64,000 nucleotides of DNA from Polyangiaceae bacterium (GTDB taxonomy: Bacteria; Myxococcota_A; Polyangia; Polyangiales; Polyangiaceae). The stretch's first letter is position 1; each line of letters opens with the position of its first letter. The stretch lies in assembly GCA_016712345.1 (NCBI GenBank), contig JADJRH010000001.1, positions 3,472,001 to 3,536,000 on the forward strand. Reading direction: 5' to 3'. The notes below the pieces were generated by a model, which saw only the letters and a list, made by a program, of their open reading frames with translations, was not told the DNA's origin and ran no database searches. Below, one piece after another: positions 26,015-35,410 of the stretch. The position numbers and the translations under genes are program-made.

Positions 26015-27076
26015 TTATAACCTCCAAAGAGCAGCACCCCAATGAATGCCTGTTCCGAGCGCAAGCACCATTGCAAGTTGGCCTTTTTTCACACGCCCGG
26101 CAGACATTTCTTCGTCAATTAGAATGGGAATTGTCGCCCCGCTCGTATTGCCAAATCGCTCAATATTCGACGGCAACTTCGATGTGGGAACACCCAAGTC
26201 TTTGCGGATGTATTCGTTAATACGCTGATTGGCTTGATGCGCCAGAAACACATCGATGTTGGCTATTGAAACATGATGTTTGGAGCACAACTCCCGAGCG
26301 GTTTTTGGCAGTTTGGTGACGGCAAACTTAAAGAGTTCTTTGCCATCCATCCGTGGAATATGAGCGTCGCCATGATAACACTCAGGCCCCCAATACGGCC
26401 TTTTGCGAAAGCCGCCGCCCGGCACATATAAAAGCTCGGCATAACGGCCGTCGGAACAAATTTTAATGCCTTGAAGCCCCGCATCGCGGTTCGTTGCGCG
26501 AACAATCAATGCGCCGGCGCCGTCGCCGAACAATACCGCCAAATGCCTGTGTTTATCGGCTCGGGCGCGGGCCTCGGGAGTTGCCAAACGCCCATTTTCA
26601 GGGTGCAGCGCGCCCCAATCTTCCCAGGGCATAAACCCCGCATGAGCTTCTGCGCCCACGAAGAGTATTGTTTTTGCTGCCCCGGTTTGAATGAGCCCCG
26701 CAATTGTTTGCAATCCAAACAACATCGCCGCGCATTGCTGCCGAATATCCAATGCGGGCACTCCGGGTATTCCAAGCTTTGCGCCGAGCAACGCCCCCGG
26801 GCCCGGAAACACATAGTCGGGCGTCATGGTGGCAAAAACAATGTAATCAATCTCGGCCGCGTCGATGTTCGCCGACTCAATCGCTCGTTTGGCCGCTTCA
26901 CATGCCAAGTCTGAAACGCCCACTCCATCGGGTGCGTAGTGTCGCTGCTTGATACCGGATCGTGGGTATATCCACTCATCCGAGGTGCTCATCACCCGCG
27001 CCAGTTGCTCGTTTTTCACCGGCTCCCCCGGAACGAAGTGACCGGAGCCGACAATCTCAAATCCAAGTTTCTCCAC
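26015..27076 (-). CDS. Beta-ketoacyl-ACP synthase III (FabH-like)
   Basis: About 353 residues from the GTG at 27076; the frame stays open to 27133, adding a Cys-rich 19-residue stretch that does not fit the family. The KASIII triad is complete: Cys in DIRQQCAAML, His in LAHQANQRI, Asn in ERFGNTSGAT. TSDEWIYPRSGIKQR is the usual N-terminal motif. The enzyme condenses an acyl-CoA with malonyl-ACP to begin fatty acid (or polyketide-like) synthesis. It is longer than E. coli FabH because of an insert near ALHPENGRLATPEARAR. It pairs with the OsmC gene and is divergent from the J-domain operon. Confidence 0.88.
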   Translation of the reverse strand: MEKLGFEIVGSGHFVPGEPVKNEQLARVMSTSDEWIYPRSGIKQRHYAPDGVGVSDLACEAAKRAIESANIDAAEIDYIVFATMTPDYVFPGPGALLGAKLGIPGVPALDIRQQCAAMLFGLQTIAGLIQTGAAKTILFVGAEAHAGFMPWEDWGALHPENGRLATPEARARADKHRHLAVLFGDGAGALIVRATNRDAGLQGIKICSDGRYAELLYVPGGGFRKRPYWGPECYHGDAHIPRMDGKELFKFAVTKLPKTARELCSKHHVSIANIDVFLAHQANQRINEYIRKDLGVPTSKLPSNIERFGNTSGATIPILIDEEMSAGRVKKGQLAMVLALGTGIHWGAALWRL

Positions 27077-27285
27077 GCGCGGCTTCTTACACCGAGCGCA
27101 CCGGACACGGCACTCGAATGGATGTTGGACCACGGCAAAAACAAGCTTTTTTCGCCACGCAGCGCGTCAAAAACACCCGGTGGTACCCCTTTACCCGCGA
27201 GACCGGCGCCGGGTCACCCCTTTTGCGCCATGGACCGTTTCAACCCGGCATTAGTGGTAAGCTGCGCGCCCCCGACCTTTCGATC

Positions 27286-28506
27286 ATGGCGCCTTCTTCG
27301 CTTCGACCGCCTTCGCTCCACGACCCTCCTGAACTCCTCGAAGAGGTCGACCTCGATCTGGAACGGAAGCGCCGCATCTTTGATCTCTACGCCCGGCTCG
27401 ATGACGTGAGTTATTACGAGCTGCTGGGCGTCCCAGAAGTCTCCGAGAAAAAGGTGATCAAAGGCGCGTATTACAAGCTTGCGCCGGAGTTTCACCCCGA
27501 CAGCTATTTTCGAAAAAACCTCGGCACGTTCAAGCCCAAGATCGAGGCGATTTTCACGCGCCTCACCCTTGCGCACGACGTGCTCACGAGCAGGCAGCGT
27601 CGCGCCGAATACGATTCTTACCTCGAACAAACGCTGCAAAATAGGTCCATTGCCGACGCGCTTTCCCATGCCGACGCCGAGGCGCGCGCGGTTGTTGAGC
27701 AAATTGAACAAACAGCCCGCGCCATTGCGCCCGCTCCCCTTCAAGCGCCGGTTCCCTCTTCGCGAGCGCCGCTTTCAATTGACGAACGTCGCGCGATCTT
27801 GGCTCGCAAACTCGCCGGTGGAAACATCGGAAGGCTCGGTCCAAGGCCGAAAATGGAGTCGACACCCCCGCCGCCGCCCGTTCAAGTGAACGACTCGCCG
27901 GAGGCCAAACGCGCCGCAGCTGAAGCGCTTCGCGTGCGATTTGAGGCTGCAAAAGCCGAGGCGCTGCGATCTCGAATTGCAACTTACCGGCGCAACGCTG
28001 AAGAAGCGATCGTTCAAAACGACTACGCAAAAGCGGCAAATGCGTACCGTGTTGCTGCGCATCTCGCCCCCGAAGACGTTGAACTTCAAAACCGCTGCGA
28101 AGAAGTTCAACGTCTCGCAGCCTCCGCCCTTGCCGCGGGATATCTCAAGCAGGCGGCGTACGAAGAGCGCGAAGGGCGCTGGGCAGAAGCGTCCCTGAGC
28201 TACACGCGCGCCGCTGAAGGCCGCCCGGATGATGCGGTTGCGCACGAGCGCGCTGCCAATGCCACAGTGCGCGCCGGCGGAAGTGCTCGCAGAGCAATTG
28301 AATACGCTCGTCGCGCCGTTGAATTGGACCCGAAAAATCCAGAGTGCCATATCACGCTGGCCCGCGCCTTCATTGCGGCGGGTTTTGCGGTGAGCGCCAT
28401 TGCAGAACTCGATCGGGCGCTGGCCGTCGGCCCACTCGATGCGCAACACAAGGCCACCGCGAATGAACTTCGCGAGCAGGCCCACCGCCTACAGAAACTC
28501 GGCTAG
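27286..28506 (+). CDS. J-domain protein with C-terminal TPR repeats
   Basis: 406 residues from the ATG at 27286, which opens just before the family-like part; the frame extends upstream, but into the promoter region. Residues ~40-105 form a J domain (YYELLGVPEVSEKKVIKGAYYKLA), with the HPD motif essential for Hsp70 stimulation in EFHPDSY. A Pro/Ala linker leads to a helical region and TPR-type repeats (AKAANAYRVAAHLAPEDVELQ, AIEYARRAVELDPKNPECH). It lies 43 bp upstream of dnaK, so it is the likely dedicated co-chaperone of that Hsp70. It is not a DnaJ: no Gly/Phe or zinc-finger part is present. Confidence 0.85.
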   Translation: MAPSSLRPPSLHDPPELLEEVDLDLERKRRIFDLYARLDDVSYYELLGVPEVSEKKVIKGAYYKLAPEFHPDSYFRKNLGTFKPKIEAIFTRLTLAHDVLTSRQRRAEYDSYLEQTLQNRSIADALSHADAEARAVVEQIEQTARAIAPAPLQAPVPSSRAPLSIDERRAILARKLAGGNIGRLGPRPKMESTPPPPPVQVNDSPEAKRAAAEALRVRFEAAKAEALRSRIATYRRNAEEAIVQNDYAKAANAYRVAAHLAPEDVELQNRCEEVQRLAASALAAGYLKQAAYEEREGRWAEASLSYTRAAEGRPDDAVAHERAANATVRAGGSARRAIEYARRAVELDPKNPECHITLARAFIAAGFAVSAIAELDRALAVGPLDAQHKATANELREQAHRLQKLG

Positions 28507-28549
28507 GATCGCCAATGTTTTTCCCGCCTAACCTGGAGCGAACACATTC

Positions 28550-30379
28550 ATGGAGCGCGTGATTGGAATCGACCTCGGCACCACAAACTCGTGCGTTGCG
28601 ATCGTAGAGGAAAGTGTACCGACGGTTATTCCCAACAGGGGAGGCTACAAAACAACGCCGTCCATGGTGGCGATCACCGAGGCGGGAAAACGGTTGGTGG
28701 GCCACATCGCCAAGCGCCAGGCCATCACCAACGCCGAAAATACGGTGCACGCCGCCAAGCGCCTCATCGGCCGAAAGTGGTCGTCACCGCAGGTAAAAAA
28801 CGCGATTTTAACGGCCGCATACAAAATTGTAGAAGGGCCTCACGGCGACGTTCGCATTCACCTTCGCGACAAGACGTACAGCGTGCCGGAGATCAGCGCG
28901 ATGGTGCTTCAAGAGATGAAGCTCTTCGCCGAGGACTACCTCTCCGAACCCATCAGCAAAGCGGTCATCACCGTACCCGCGTACTTCAACGACAACCAAC
29001 GCCAGGCCACCAAAGACGCAGGTCAGATCGCGGGGCTTGATGTCATTCGAATTATCAACGAACCAACGGCCGCCGCGCTCGCCTATGGCTACGGCAAGAC
29101 AGAAGAAAAAACGATCGCCGTCTTCGATCTCGGCGGAGGAACGTTTGACATCTCGGTTCTCGAAATCGGTTCAGGCGGCGTGTTTCGCGTCATCGCAACA
29201 GCGGGTGACACCTTCTTGGGCGGTGAAGATTTCGATGCCCGCATCATCGATTGGCTCGTGCAGGGGTTTAAAGATCAATACGGCGTTGACCTCCGCCAAG
29301 ATCGAATGGCGCTCCAACGCCTTAAAGACGCGGCCGAAAAAGCCAAGTGTGAACTGTCGAGCCAAAACGAAACGGAAGTAAACCTTCCCTTCATCATCTC
29401 CAGCTCGCGGAACGAAGCTCTCCACCTGCAACGCACAATCTCGCGAACAACGCTTGAAGGTTTGTGTGAAGACCTGGTCGAGCGCTGCATTGATATTTGC
29501 AAACAAACCCTCGAAGACGCGCGCCTTGAACGCGATGAAATCGACGACGTGGTGCTCGTCGGCGGCATGACCCGCATGCCCAAAGTTCAAGAGTCGGTGC
29601 AAGACTTCTTCGGTCGCCCGCCCAACAAAGGTGTACACCCGGACGAGGTTGTTGCGTTGGGAGCTGCGATCCAGGGCGCCGCGCTCATCGACGATTCAAA
29701 ACAAATGATCCTGCTCGACGTCACGCCGCACGCGCTCGGCATCATGACGTACGGATCCAACTTTGAAGAACTGATCCCTCAAAACACAACGGTTCCCACG
29801 AGCCGCTCCAAGATTTTCACCACGAGCCGCGACAACCAAACAGCCGTGAAAATCCTCGTCATGCAGGGTGAATCACAAAACGCCGCTGAAAATGAACTGC
29901 TCGGTGAGTTCATCCTCACGGGGTTGCGCCGCGCTCCCAAAGGTCAGGTTGAAATCGAAGTTACGTTCGAGATCAACAGCGACGGCATTGTGTCGGTCAG
30001 CGCCCGCGACCTTGAAACCGGCCAGCAACAGTCCATTCAGGTCACCGCGTCGAGCGGGCTCACCAAAGAAGAAGTCGGCCAGATGATGGAAGCCGCCAAA
30101 GAGTATTTGGTCGACCGGCGTGCAAGCGATGCGTTTGAAGGCGCACGTCAAGAAGCCGAGAAGCTCATCACCGAGATCGAGCGCATGTTCCCGCAGGTGG
30201 AGCACATTGTTGCGGCCAGCGATTTCGGTCGCGACGCCATCAGCAAGGCGCGCACCATTTTGGATCGCGTTCGGCAGGCGATCGGCAAGAAAGATGCAGC
30301 CGCAGTGAAAGAACAAATGGAGAGTCTCGCGAGAACCCATCGCATGTTCAAAGGTGTTGTGGCGCGTCCAAACGGCTGA
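28550..30379 (+). CDS. dnaK: Hsp70 chaperone DnaK
   Basis: 609 residues. The ATPase domain shows GIDLGTTNSCVAI, FDLGGGTFDISVLEI, and VLVGGMTRMPKVQ; the substrate-binding domain follows with the linker region at DVTPHALGIM. It is about 30 residues shorter than E. coli DnaK and ends in ARPNG with no acidic EEVD-like tail. One base change region stands out: where DnaK proteins normally read KGVNPDEVV this one has KGVHPDEVV, and the codons for GVH are exactly the GTGTACAC palindrome (about 29630). With the J protein upstream and the TPR protein downstream it forms a specialised Hsp70 operon, possibly a second DnaK of the genome. Confidence 0.95.
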   Translation: MERVIGIDLGTTNSCVAIVEESVPTVIPNRGGYKTTPSMVAITEAGKRLVGHIAKRQAITNAENTVHAAKRLIGRKWSSPQVKNAILTAAYKIVEGPHGDVRIHLRDKTYSVPEISAMVLQEMKLFAEDYLSEPISKAVITVPAYFNDNQRQATKDAGQIAGLDVIRIINEPTAAALAYGYGKTEEKTIAVFDLGGGTFDISVLEIGSGGVFRVIATAGDTFLGGEDFDARIIDWLVQGFKDQYGVDLRQDRMALQRLKDAAEKAKCELSSQNETEVNLPFIISSSRNEALHLQRTISRTTLEGLCEDLVERCIDICKQTLEDARLERDEIDDVVLVGGMTRMPKVQESVQDFFGRPPNKGVHPDEVVALGAAIQGAALIDDSKQMILLDVTPHALGIMTYGSNFEELIPQNTTVPTSRSKIFTTSRDNQTAVKILVMQGESQNAAENELLGEFILTGLRRAPKGQVEIEVTFEINSDGIVSVSARDLETGQQQSIQVTASSGLTKEEVGQMMEAAKEYLVDRRASDAFEGARQEAEKLITEIERMFPQVEHIVAASDFGRDAISKARTILDRVRQAIGKKDAAAVKEQMESLARTHRMFKGVVARPNG

Positions 30380-30397
30380 GGTACGTCAGAGCAATCC

Positions 30398-31918
30398 ATG
30401 TCTTCTTCGCCGAAGCGGCCGTCACCACCTGCCCCGGATCCAAACTGGGAGATGGAACTCCATGGTCCGCCCGCCAAGCGAAAGACCACCGGCGATTCGC
30501 GCGACGAAATGCTCGCGCATGCCGTGCTGCGCATTGAACAAGATCCGTTCGATCTCACGGACGAGTTCGGCGACACCGATCGCGTGACGTTGCCGCCGCC
30601 CACCGGCATGGATGACCACGTTGCCAAAATGATGGCCGAGGCGGCCCTGCTCGAAGATGTCGAGAACGAAGGTGACCGTCCCACGCCGCTGATCGAAGTC
30701 GAAGCCGCCGTCTTTACGCGTCCGGTTCGCCAGAGTGAGCCCACCCCGCGTGCACCCATTCCGGCAACGTCGTCCACGCGCGCCGCGTCTCCCGGGCCCG
30801 TGCGTACACAACCAACGCAGATGCGTACACAATCTGAAGCGGTGCGTACGCAGCCCGCACCTCAGCCGTCGCGCATCGTTCCAAGATCCATCACTCCCGT
30901 GCCGTTTGCGGCGGCCCGCCCATCTGCAACCAATCCTCAGGCTTCCGGGGTTACTCGGTCGCCGGTCCGCGCTCCCACACCGGCTCCATTTGCGGCGCCC
31001 CGACCTGCTCCGCGTACACCTCCCCCGGTAGCTCCGGCCCGTTCGCCGGTTCGTGCGTCTACACCCGCTCCGTTTGCGGCGCCCCAACCTGCTCCGCGTA
31101 CACCTCCGCCCGCGGCACCCGTGATCGCACGCCCGGCGGTTCGCGCACCCACGCCCGCTCCGTTCCCCGCTCCGCGTGCCGCCCCAAAAAACGCCCCCGC
31201 GGCTCCGCACGCCGCCGTTCGCGCAACGGCCGCTCTCCCGCCGGAAGGCGCGCGCGACCGCATCCCTTCCTCGCTCGATTTCGACGACCTGCCCGCGGTG
31301 TTTGCATTCGGCGATCTCGATGAACCCGCGTCCGTACCGCCTCGATCCGCGCCCATCAGCGACCCGGCGATCTCACCGTCCCTCATGTCGCCGCCCATCA
31401 GTGAGCCCGCGATCTCGCCGCCTTTCGGCTCGGTCGACTCCAAACGTTTCGGTGCCGCCGTCGGCGGTGTTGCCGCGCGTTCGGCCACACCCGCGCCGGT
31501 TCCTCGGTCGACACCCCCAACCGCAAGCGACGCTGTGAGCGTCCTGATCGCCGGCATTGAGGCTCGTTTCTCTGCAAAAGACTACGGCCGCGCCCTTGTT
31601 ATGGCCGAGGCCGCGCTCGAAGAACATCCAAACAACCCATCGGTCGTTGCGTACACAAAGCGATGCCGCGAAGAATTGTGTACACGTTATCTTGAACGGC
31701 TCGGTGCCGACGATCACGTTCCGCGCCTTGCCATGCATCGCGGAGCGCTCACCGGCCTCTCGCTGGATCACCGCGCGGGCTTTCTGCTTTCGTGCGTCGA
31801 TGGAATGAGCACCGTTGATGAAATCGTCGACGTCTCCGCCATGCCCAAGCTCGACGCCGTGCGCCTTCTTTACGAACTTGTGCAAGAGGGCGTTCTCGAA
31901 ATGGTTCCACGACGGTGA
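30398..31918 (+). CDS. Pro-rich TPR protein encoded behind dnaK
   Basis: 506 residues. After an acidic N-terminus, residues ~110-380 are a low-complexity Pro/Ala/Arg linker with near-repeats of APTPAPFAAPRPAPRTPPP. The C-terminal ~130 residues are folded: a TPR-like pair (YGRALVMAEAALEEHPNNP) and a small domain (LDHRAGFLLSCVDGMSTVDEIVDVS) of a type seen at the ends of myxobacterial TPR and signalling proteins. Three GYGTACRC motifs in a row at about 30800-30850 create VRTQPTQMRTQSEAVRTQ. It starts 18 bp after dnaK, so it is in the same operon and may be a client or adaptor of the chaperone. Confidence 0.7.
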   Translation: MSSSPKRPSPPAPDPNWEMELHGPPAKRKTTGDSRDEMLAHAVLRIEQDPFDLTDEFGDTDRVTLPPPTGMDDHVAKMMAEAALLEDVENEGDRPTPLIEVEAAVFTRPVRQSEPTPRAPIPATSSTRAASPGPVRTQPTQMRTQSEAVRTQPAPQPSRIVPRSITPVPFAAARPSATNPQASGVTRSPVRAPTPAPFAAPRPAPRTPPPVAPARSPVRASTPAPFAAPQPAPRTPPPAAPVIARPAVRAPTPAPFPAPRAAPKNAPAAPHAAVRATAALPPEGARDRIPSSLDFDDLPAVFAFGDLDEPASVPPRSAPISDPAISPSLMSPPISEPAISPPFGSVDSKRFGAAVGGVAARSATPAPVPRSTPPTASDAVSVLIAGIEARFSAKDYGRALVMAEAALEEHPNNPSVVAYTKRCREELCTRYLERLGADDHVPRLAMHRGALTGLSLDHRAGFLLSCVDGMSTVDEIVDVSAMPKLDAVRLLYELVQEGVLEMVPRR

Positions 31919-31955
31919 AGGTCACCCGTTCCGCCCGCCGAACGTTTGGTTCCGG

Positions 31956-34077
31956 TTGCGACCCGAAAAAGGTGGAACGGGAGGGCGAGGTGTACTCACC
32001 GCGATCGGAGTTGTACTCACCGCAACCGCGATCACCGCCGTCGGCGGCCGTGCGCGCGCCGTGCCCACTCCCGACACTCAACCATCTTCGTCCGCTCCGC
32101 CCGATGTCTCCAGCACACCCGCTCCATCGGCCGCCGCCGACGCACCCGCCCCACCAACCGATCCCGCCGCCCCCACCGAACCTGAAATGCGGTCCACCTC
32201 CGACCGCGCCGTTGCGTACACATTGTCCGCTGAGCTTTTTCCCGAAACGCACACCGTACGCGGATCGGGCTCGATCTCGTGGCGCAACACCGCACGCGTC
32301 GCCACCGATCGACTTTATGTACACCTCTACCTCAACGCCTTTAAAAACGAGCGCACCGCCTTTTGGCGTGTTCCCGTAAGCGGTTTTCGCGGTGACCCAC
32401 TCAACAGCCCCGGCCGCATCGAAGTCGATCGTTTTTTCGTACGCGAGTTTGACCGCGATCTTTGGCAAAAAGACGCGCACACTCCCGGCGATCCCGACGA
32501 TGCCACCGACATTGAGATCGTGTTGCCGCGCCCCGTGGAGCCCGGCGAGTCGCTCACGGTCGACATGTCGTGGACGTCGCACCTGCCCACCGTCACCATT
32601 CGCACGGGATATTTGGGCAGTTTTCACATGGTCGCGCAGTGGTTTCCAAAACTCGCGCGCCTCGAACCCGACGGCACCTGGGCCCACTTCCCGTTTCACA
32701 GAATGAGCGAGTTTTACGCCGACTACGGCACGTACGACGTCACCGTCAGTGCCCCGTCGTCGTTCGTTGTCGGAGCCGTCGGCTCACTCGCTTCACAAAT
32801 AACAGCGCCGCCTTCTCAAGTTGCTCCCGCACCAACCGCCGCGCCCAGCGCAACAGAATCGGCCTCCGCTCCGCCTGAAACACCAAAGAGTACACAAGAA
32901 GCGCCGCTCAACACCGTTCGCCGCTTCACCGCAACCGACGTGCACGACTTTGCGTTTTCCGCGTGGGACAAGTTTCAAACGCTCGAAGACAAAACGGCAA
33001 ACGGCGTAAAAATCATCTGCCTTTACCCGCCCGGATACGACGAAGCCGCGCGCATCGAGATCGACGCCGTCAAGTTCGGCCTCGGCTACATGGGCGCCGC
33101 GTTCGGTGTGTACCCTTACAATACGCTCACCATTGTTCACCCGCCGAACGGAGCGGAAGAAGCGGGCGGCATGGAGTACCCAACGCTCATCACCACCGGC
33201 GGATCGTGGCGCACGAGCGGCATCATCCAAACGCGGGAGCGCGTGATCTTAACCTTGCACGAACTCGCCCATCAGTGGTTTTACGGCCTCGTCGGATCCA
33301 ACGAACACCGCTTTCCCTTCCTCGATGAAGGCCTCACCTCCTACGCCGAAATGGAAGCGTGTGAAGCCAAATGGCCCGACGCATCCGCCGCCGAACTCTT
33401 CGGCCTGCGCGTTGGAATGCCCGCAATCTACCGAGCCGGCGCGCTTGAATCTGCGCAGAACGCCCGCGTTTCCGACGGTGCTGCAATTTGTGGCCGGTCG
33501 CGACTACGGCTCCCTTGTGTACTCACGTTCCGCCGCCACCATGCGTACTCTCGGCAACGTTTTCGGTCACGATCCCGTGCGCCGCGCTGTTGGAAAATAC
33601 GCCCGTCGCTACCGATTTTCACACCCCACCGCCGATGACTTTTTCGCCTCCATGCGTGACTCGCTCGGCCCCGAAGCGGGCGACGCCGTTCGCACCGCCT
33701 TCAGCGAACCATCGACCATCGACCTCGTTGCCGAAGACATCGACAGCTGGCGCCGGAGCGACGACAAACCCGGCTACATCGGACACGTTCTTGTTCGACG
33801 CCGCGGCACACTTCGCTTCCCCACCGACGTTCTTCTCATCGCCGAAGACGGCACCACAACGCTTGTTCGGTGGGACGCACAGAAGGCCGCCGCCCTTCTC
33901 CCGTACGAAGGCGAAACCCCACTTGTCGCCGCCGTGATCGACCCGCAACATCGTGTACACCTCGACGAAGATCTCACCAACAACGCCGTTTCTTCCAACG
34001 GCCGCACCTTCCCATGGCGCGCGTTTGAAGGCGGCTCATTCGTCTTCGGAGCTTTTCTGCGAGGCATCGTTCCGTGA
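31956..34077 (+). CDS. Secreted M1 family zinc aminopeptidase, interrupted by a +1 frameshift
   Basis: The first ORF (start uncertain; a TTG at 31956 gives a good signal peptide VLTAIGVVLTATAITAVGG-RARA) carries the M1 N-domain, the exopeptidase motif GGMEYP and the zinc site HELAHQWFYGLVG with the third ligand Glu 18 residues after HEXXH (FLDEGLTSYAE). It loses sense near 33470. The second frame, readable from about 33460 to 34077, continues the M1 C-terminal domain (GRDYGSLVYSRSAATMRTLGNVFG, HPTADDFFASM). Removing one base in the cgcccgcg stretch near 33461-33468 joins them. The intact protein would be ~700 residues, exported, cleaving N-terminal residues from peptides. It overlaps the next gene by four bases (GTGA). 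Confidence 0.85.
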
Positions 34078-34925
34078 GTACGCAACGCGAACCACCGACG
34101 GTGTTTCAACGCCCGTGGGCGATCGGTGTGTACCTTTCATTCACCGCCCTTTTCAGCTTCGCTTTTTCAGCGCCGCTCGCATCGGCCATTGGCACAACCA
34201 CCGGCAAATACCCACGCGGCGATGCAGAACTGTTCGATCCCGGCGCACTCATGCTGATTGAGGCCGCGCGCCACCTTCGCGACGCAATGCCCGCTGTTTC
34301 CACCGCTTGGATGGTGCTCGCTGTCGCCGCATTTTTTCTCTCATTTCTCGTCATCGGCTTCTGCCTTGCCCTCTTGGGTACACCCGGCCGAGCGCGTCCT
34401 TCGTGGGCCGTTGCCCGAGCGTTTCGCACCTTCCCAACCCTCATCTTCATCGCGATTGTTGCCGCCCTCGCCGCGGGTGTTTCGGGCGCCCTCGTGTGGA
34501 TCCCCGGCATGGCCATCGCACGCGCTTCGGAGCCCACTCCACCCGGCAGCGACATCGCCCGCTACATCGTTTTCGGCGTTCTCCTGCTGGTGATCGCGCT
34601 TGTCGGCATCCTTCACGACCTCGCACGTGTTGCAGCCGCCGCCGTTGGCCATCGCACCTACGGAGCACTTCGCGCCGCCCTCCGCACCGCTCAAAAACAC
34701 TCATTGCGTACACTTGGTGCGTACACATGGCGAACCGTCCTCGCGCTCGGCATTTTCGCCTTTTCCGTTTGGCTCGGCGTTCGCGTCGGCTACCGAACAT
34801 CCGCCGCCGTTTGGGCCACCGCCCTCATCCACCAAACCGCTCTCGCGCTCATGGGCCTCATGCGCCTTTCGTGGCTTTCGCGCGCAACAAGGCTCGTTCT
34901 TTCGGTTGAAAACGGCGTCCGATGA
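34074..34925 (+). CDS. Hypothetical multi-pass membrane protein
   Basis: 283 residues starting with the GTG of a GTGA overlap with the M1 peptidase stop, so the two are translationally coupled. At least five hydrophobic segments are visible (AIGVYLSFTALFSFAFSAPLA, TAWMVLAVAAFFLSFLVIGF, TLIFIAIVAALAAGVSGALV, YIVFGVLLLVIALVGILHDL, and two near the C-terminus). The order of segments is reminiscent of glycerophosphoryl-diester-type membrane domain proteins, but no motif supports that. Two GCGTACAC copies, at about 34706 and 34717, give LRTLGAYTW. Confidence 0.7.
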   Translation: MSTQREPPTVFQRPWAIGVYLSFTALFSFAFSAPLASAIGTTTGKYPRGDAELFDPGALMLIEAARHLRDAMPAVSTAWMVLAVAAFFLSFLVIGFCLALLGTPGRARPSWAVARAFRTFPTLIFIAIVAALAAGVSGALVWIPGMAIARASEPTPPGSDIARYIVFGVLLLVIALVGILHDLARVAAAAVGHRTYGALRAALRTAQKHSLRTLGAYTWRTVLALGIFAFSVWLGVRVGYRTSAAVWATALIHQTALALMGLMRLSWLSRATRLVLSVENGVR

Positions 34926-34932
34926 AGACCGC

Positions 34933-34959
34933 TTGCCTATCAAAACGTGTTGGTATAAT
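34933..34959 (+). promoter_or_regulatory. Probable sigma-70 promoter of tRNA-Phe
   Basis: TTGCCT (34933-34938) and TATAAT (34954-34959) with TGG just before the -10, making an extended -10 (TGGTATAAT) that compensates the short 15-bp spacer. A transcript would start near 34966, about 45 bases before the tRNA. This is one of the few perfect -10 boxes in the window. Confidence 0.7.
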
Positions 34960-35010
34960 TTCCGCGCCCCTCGTTCACAGAGCGAGGGCCGGCTTCGAAG
35001 CAAGTCGGGC

Positions 35011-35083
35011 GCCCAGGTAGCTCAGTTGGTAGAGCAGGGGACTGAAAATCCCCGTGTCGCTGGTTCGATTCCGTCCCTGGGCA
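35011..35083 (+). tRNA. tRNA-Phe (anticodon GAA)
   Basis: Acceptor arms GCCCAGG (35011-35017) and CCTGGGC (35076-35082) pair fully, with discriminator A at 35083. The D-arm is GCTC...GAGC, the anticodon stem GGGGA/TCCCC holds the loop CTGAAAA with anticodon GAA, and the T-loop is TTCGATT. The T-stem GCTGG/CCGTC has one C-T mismatch and one G-T pair, a slight oddity. The 3' CCA is not encoded. Confidence 0.97.
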
Positions 35084-35178
35084 CTACCCACCGCGGCACA
35101 ACGCCACCGCGGTTGTGCGCTCCCCATCACCGAGCGCTCACCCCTCAACAAAGTCACCCGTCGATGGTCACCGTCGAC

Positions 35179-35306
35179 GTGTACACATCGCCTCAATACC
35201 CTCCTGCGTACACAATCATGCGTACACACTAACCGCCGCGAGCCCAATTCGTTGGCCAAGTGTACGCATCTGCGCCGCGAGCCCAATTCGCCCATCATGC
35301 GTACAC
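35179..35306. repeat. Cluster of five GYGTACRC palindromes with an 18-bp direct repeat
   Basis: GTGTACAC at 35179, GCGTACAC at 35206, 35220 and 35299, and GTGTACGC at 35260. Between them, 35234-35251 and 35273-35290 are identical 18-mers (cgccgcgagcccaattcg). The cluster fills the 330-bp non-coding stretch between tRNA-Phe and the convergent cysteine-synthase gene; apart from it I see nothing in 35084-35410. Such blocks look like remnants of duplication of the palindrome with its flank. Confidence 0.75.
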
Positions 35307-35410
35307 AATGCCCCCCGGCGCGCGCCCGTTCCGGTCGCGCGGGCCCCCCAAACGCGGCCTCCGGCTCGCGTGGGGGGCCACTTGCAGCGCGCCGCGAACT
35401 CGCTCCCGCG

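Noticed and set aside
31815..31955. N-terminal extension of the M1 peptidase starting at 31815
   Set aside because: It overlaps the end of the TPR protein gene by 100 bp and has no signal-peptide character; the signal begins after about 31956.
34600..35232. A 210-residue plus-strand protein running through tRNA-Phe
   Set aside because: It crosses a complete tRNA and its promoter and overlaps the membrane protein gene in another frame.
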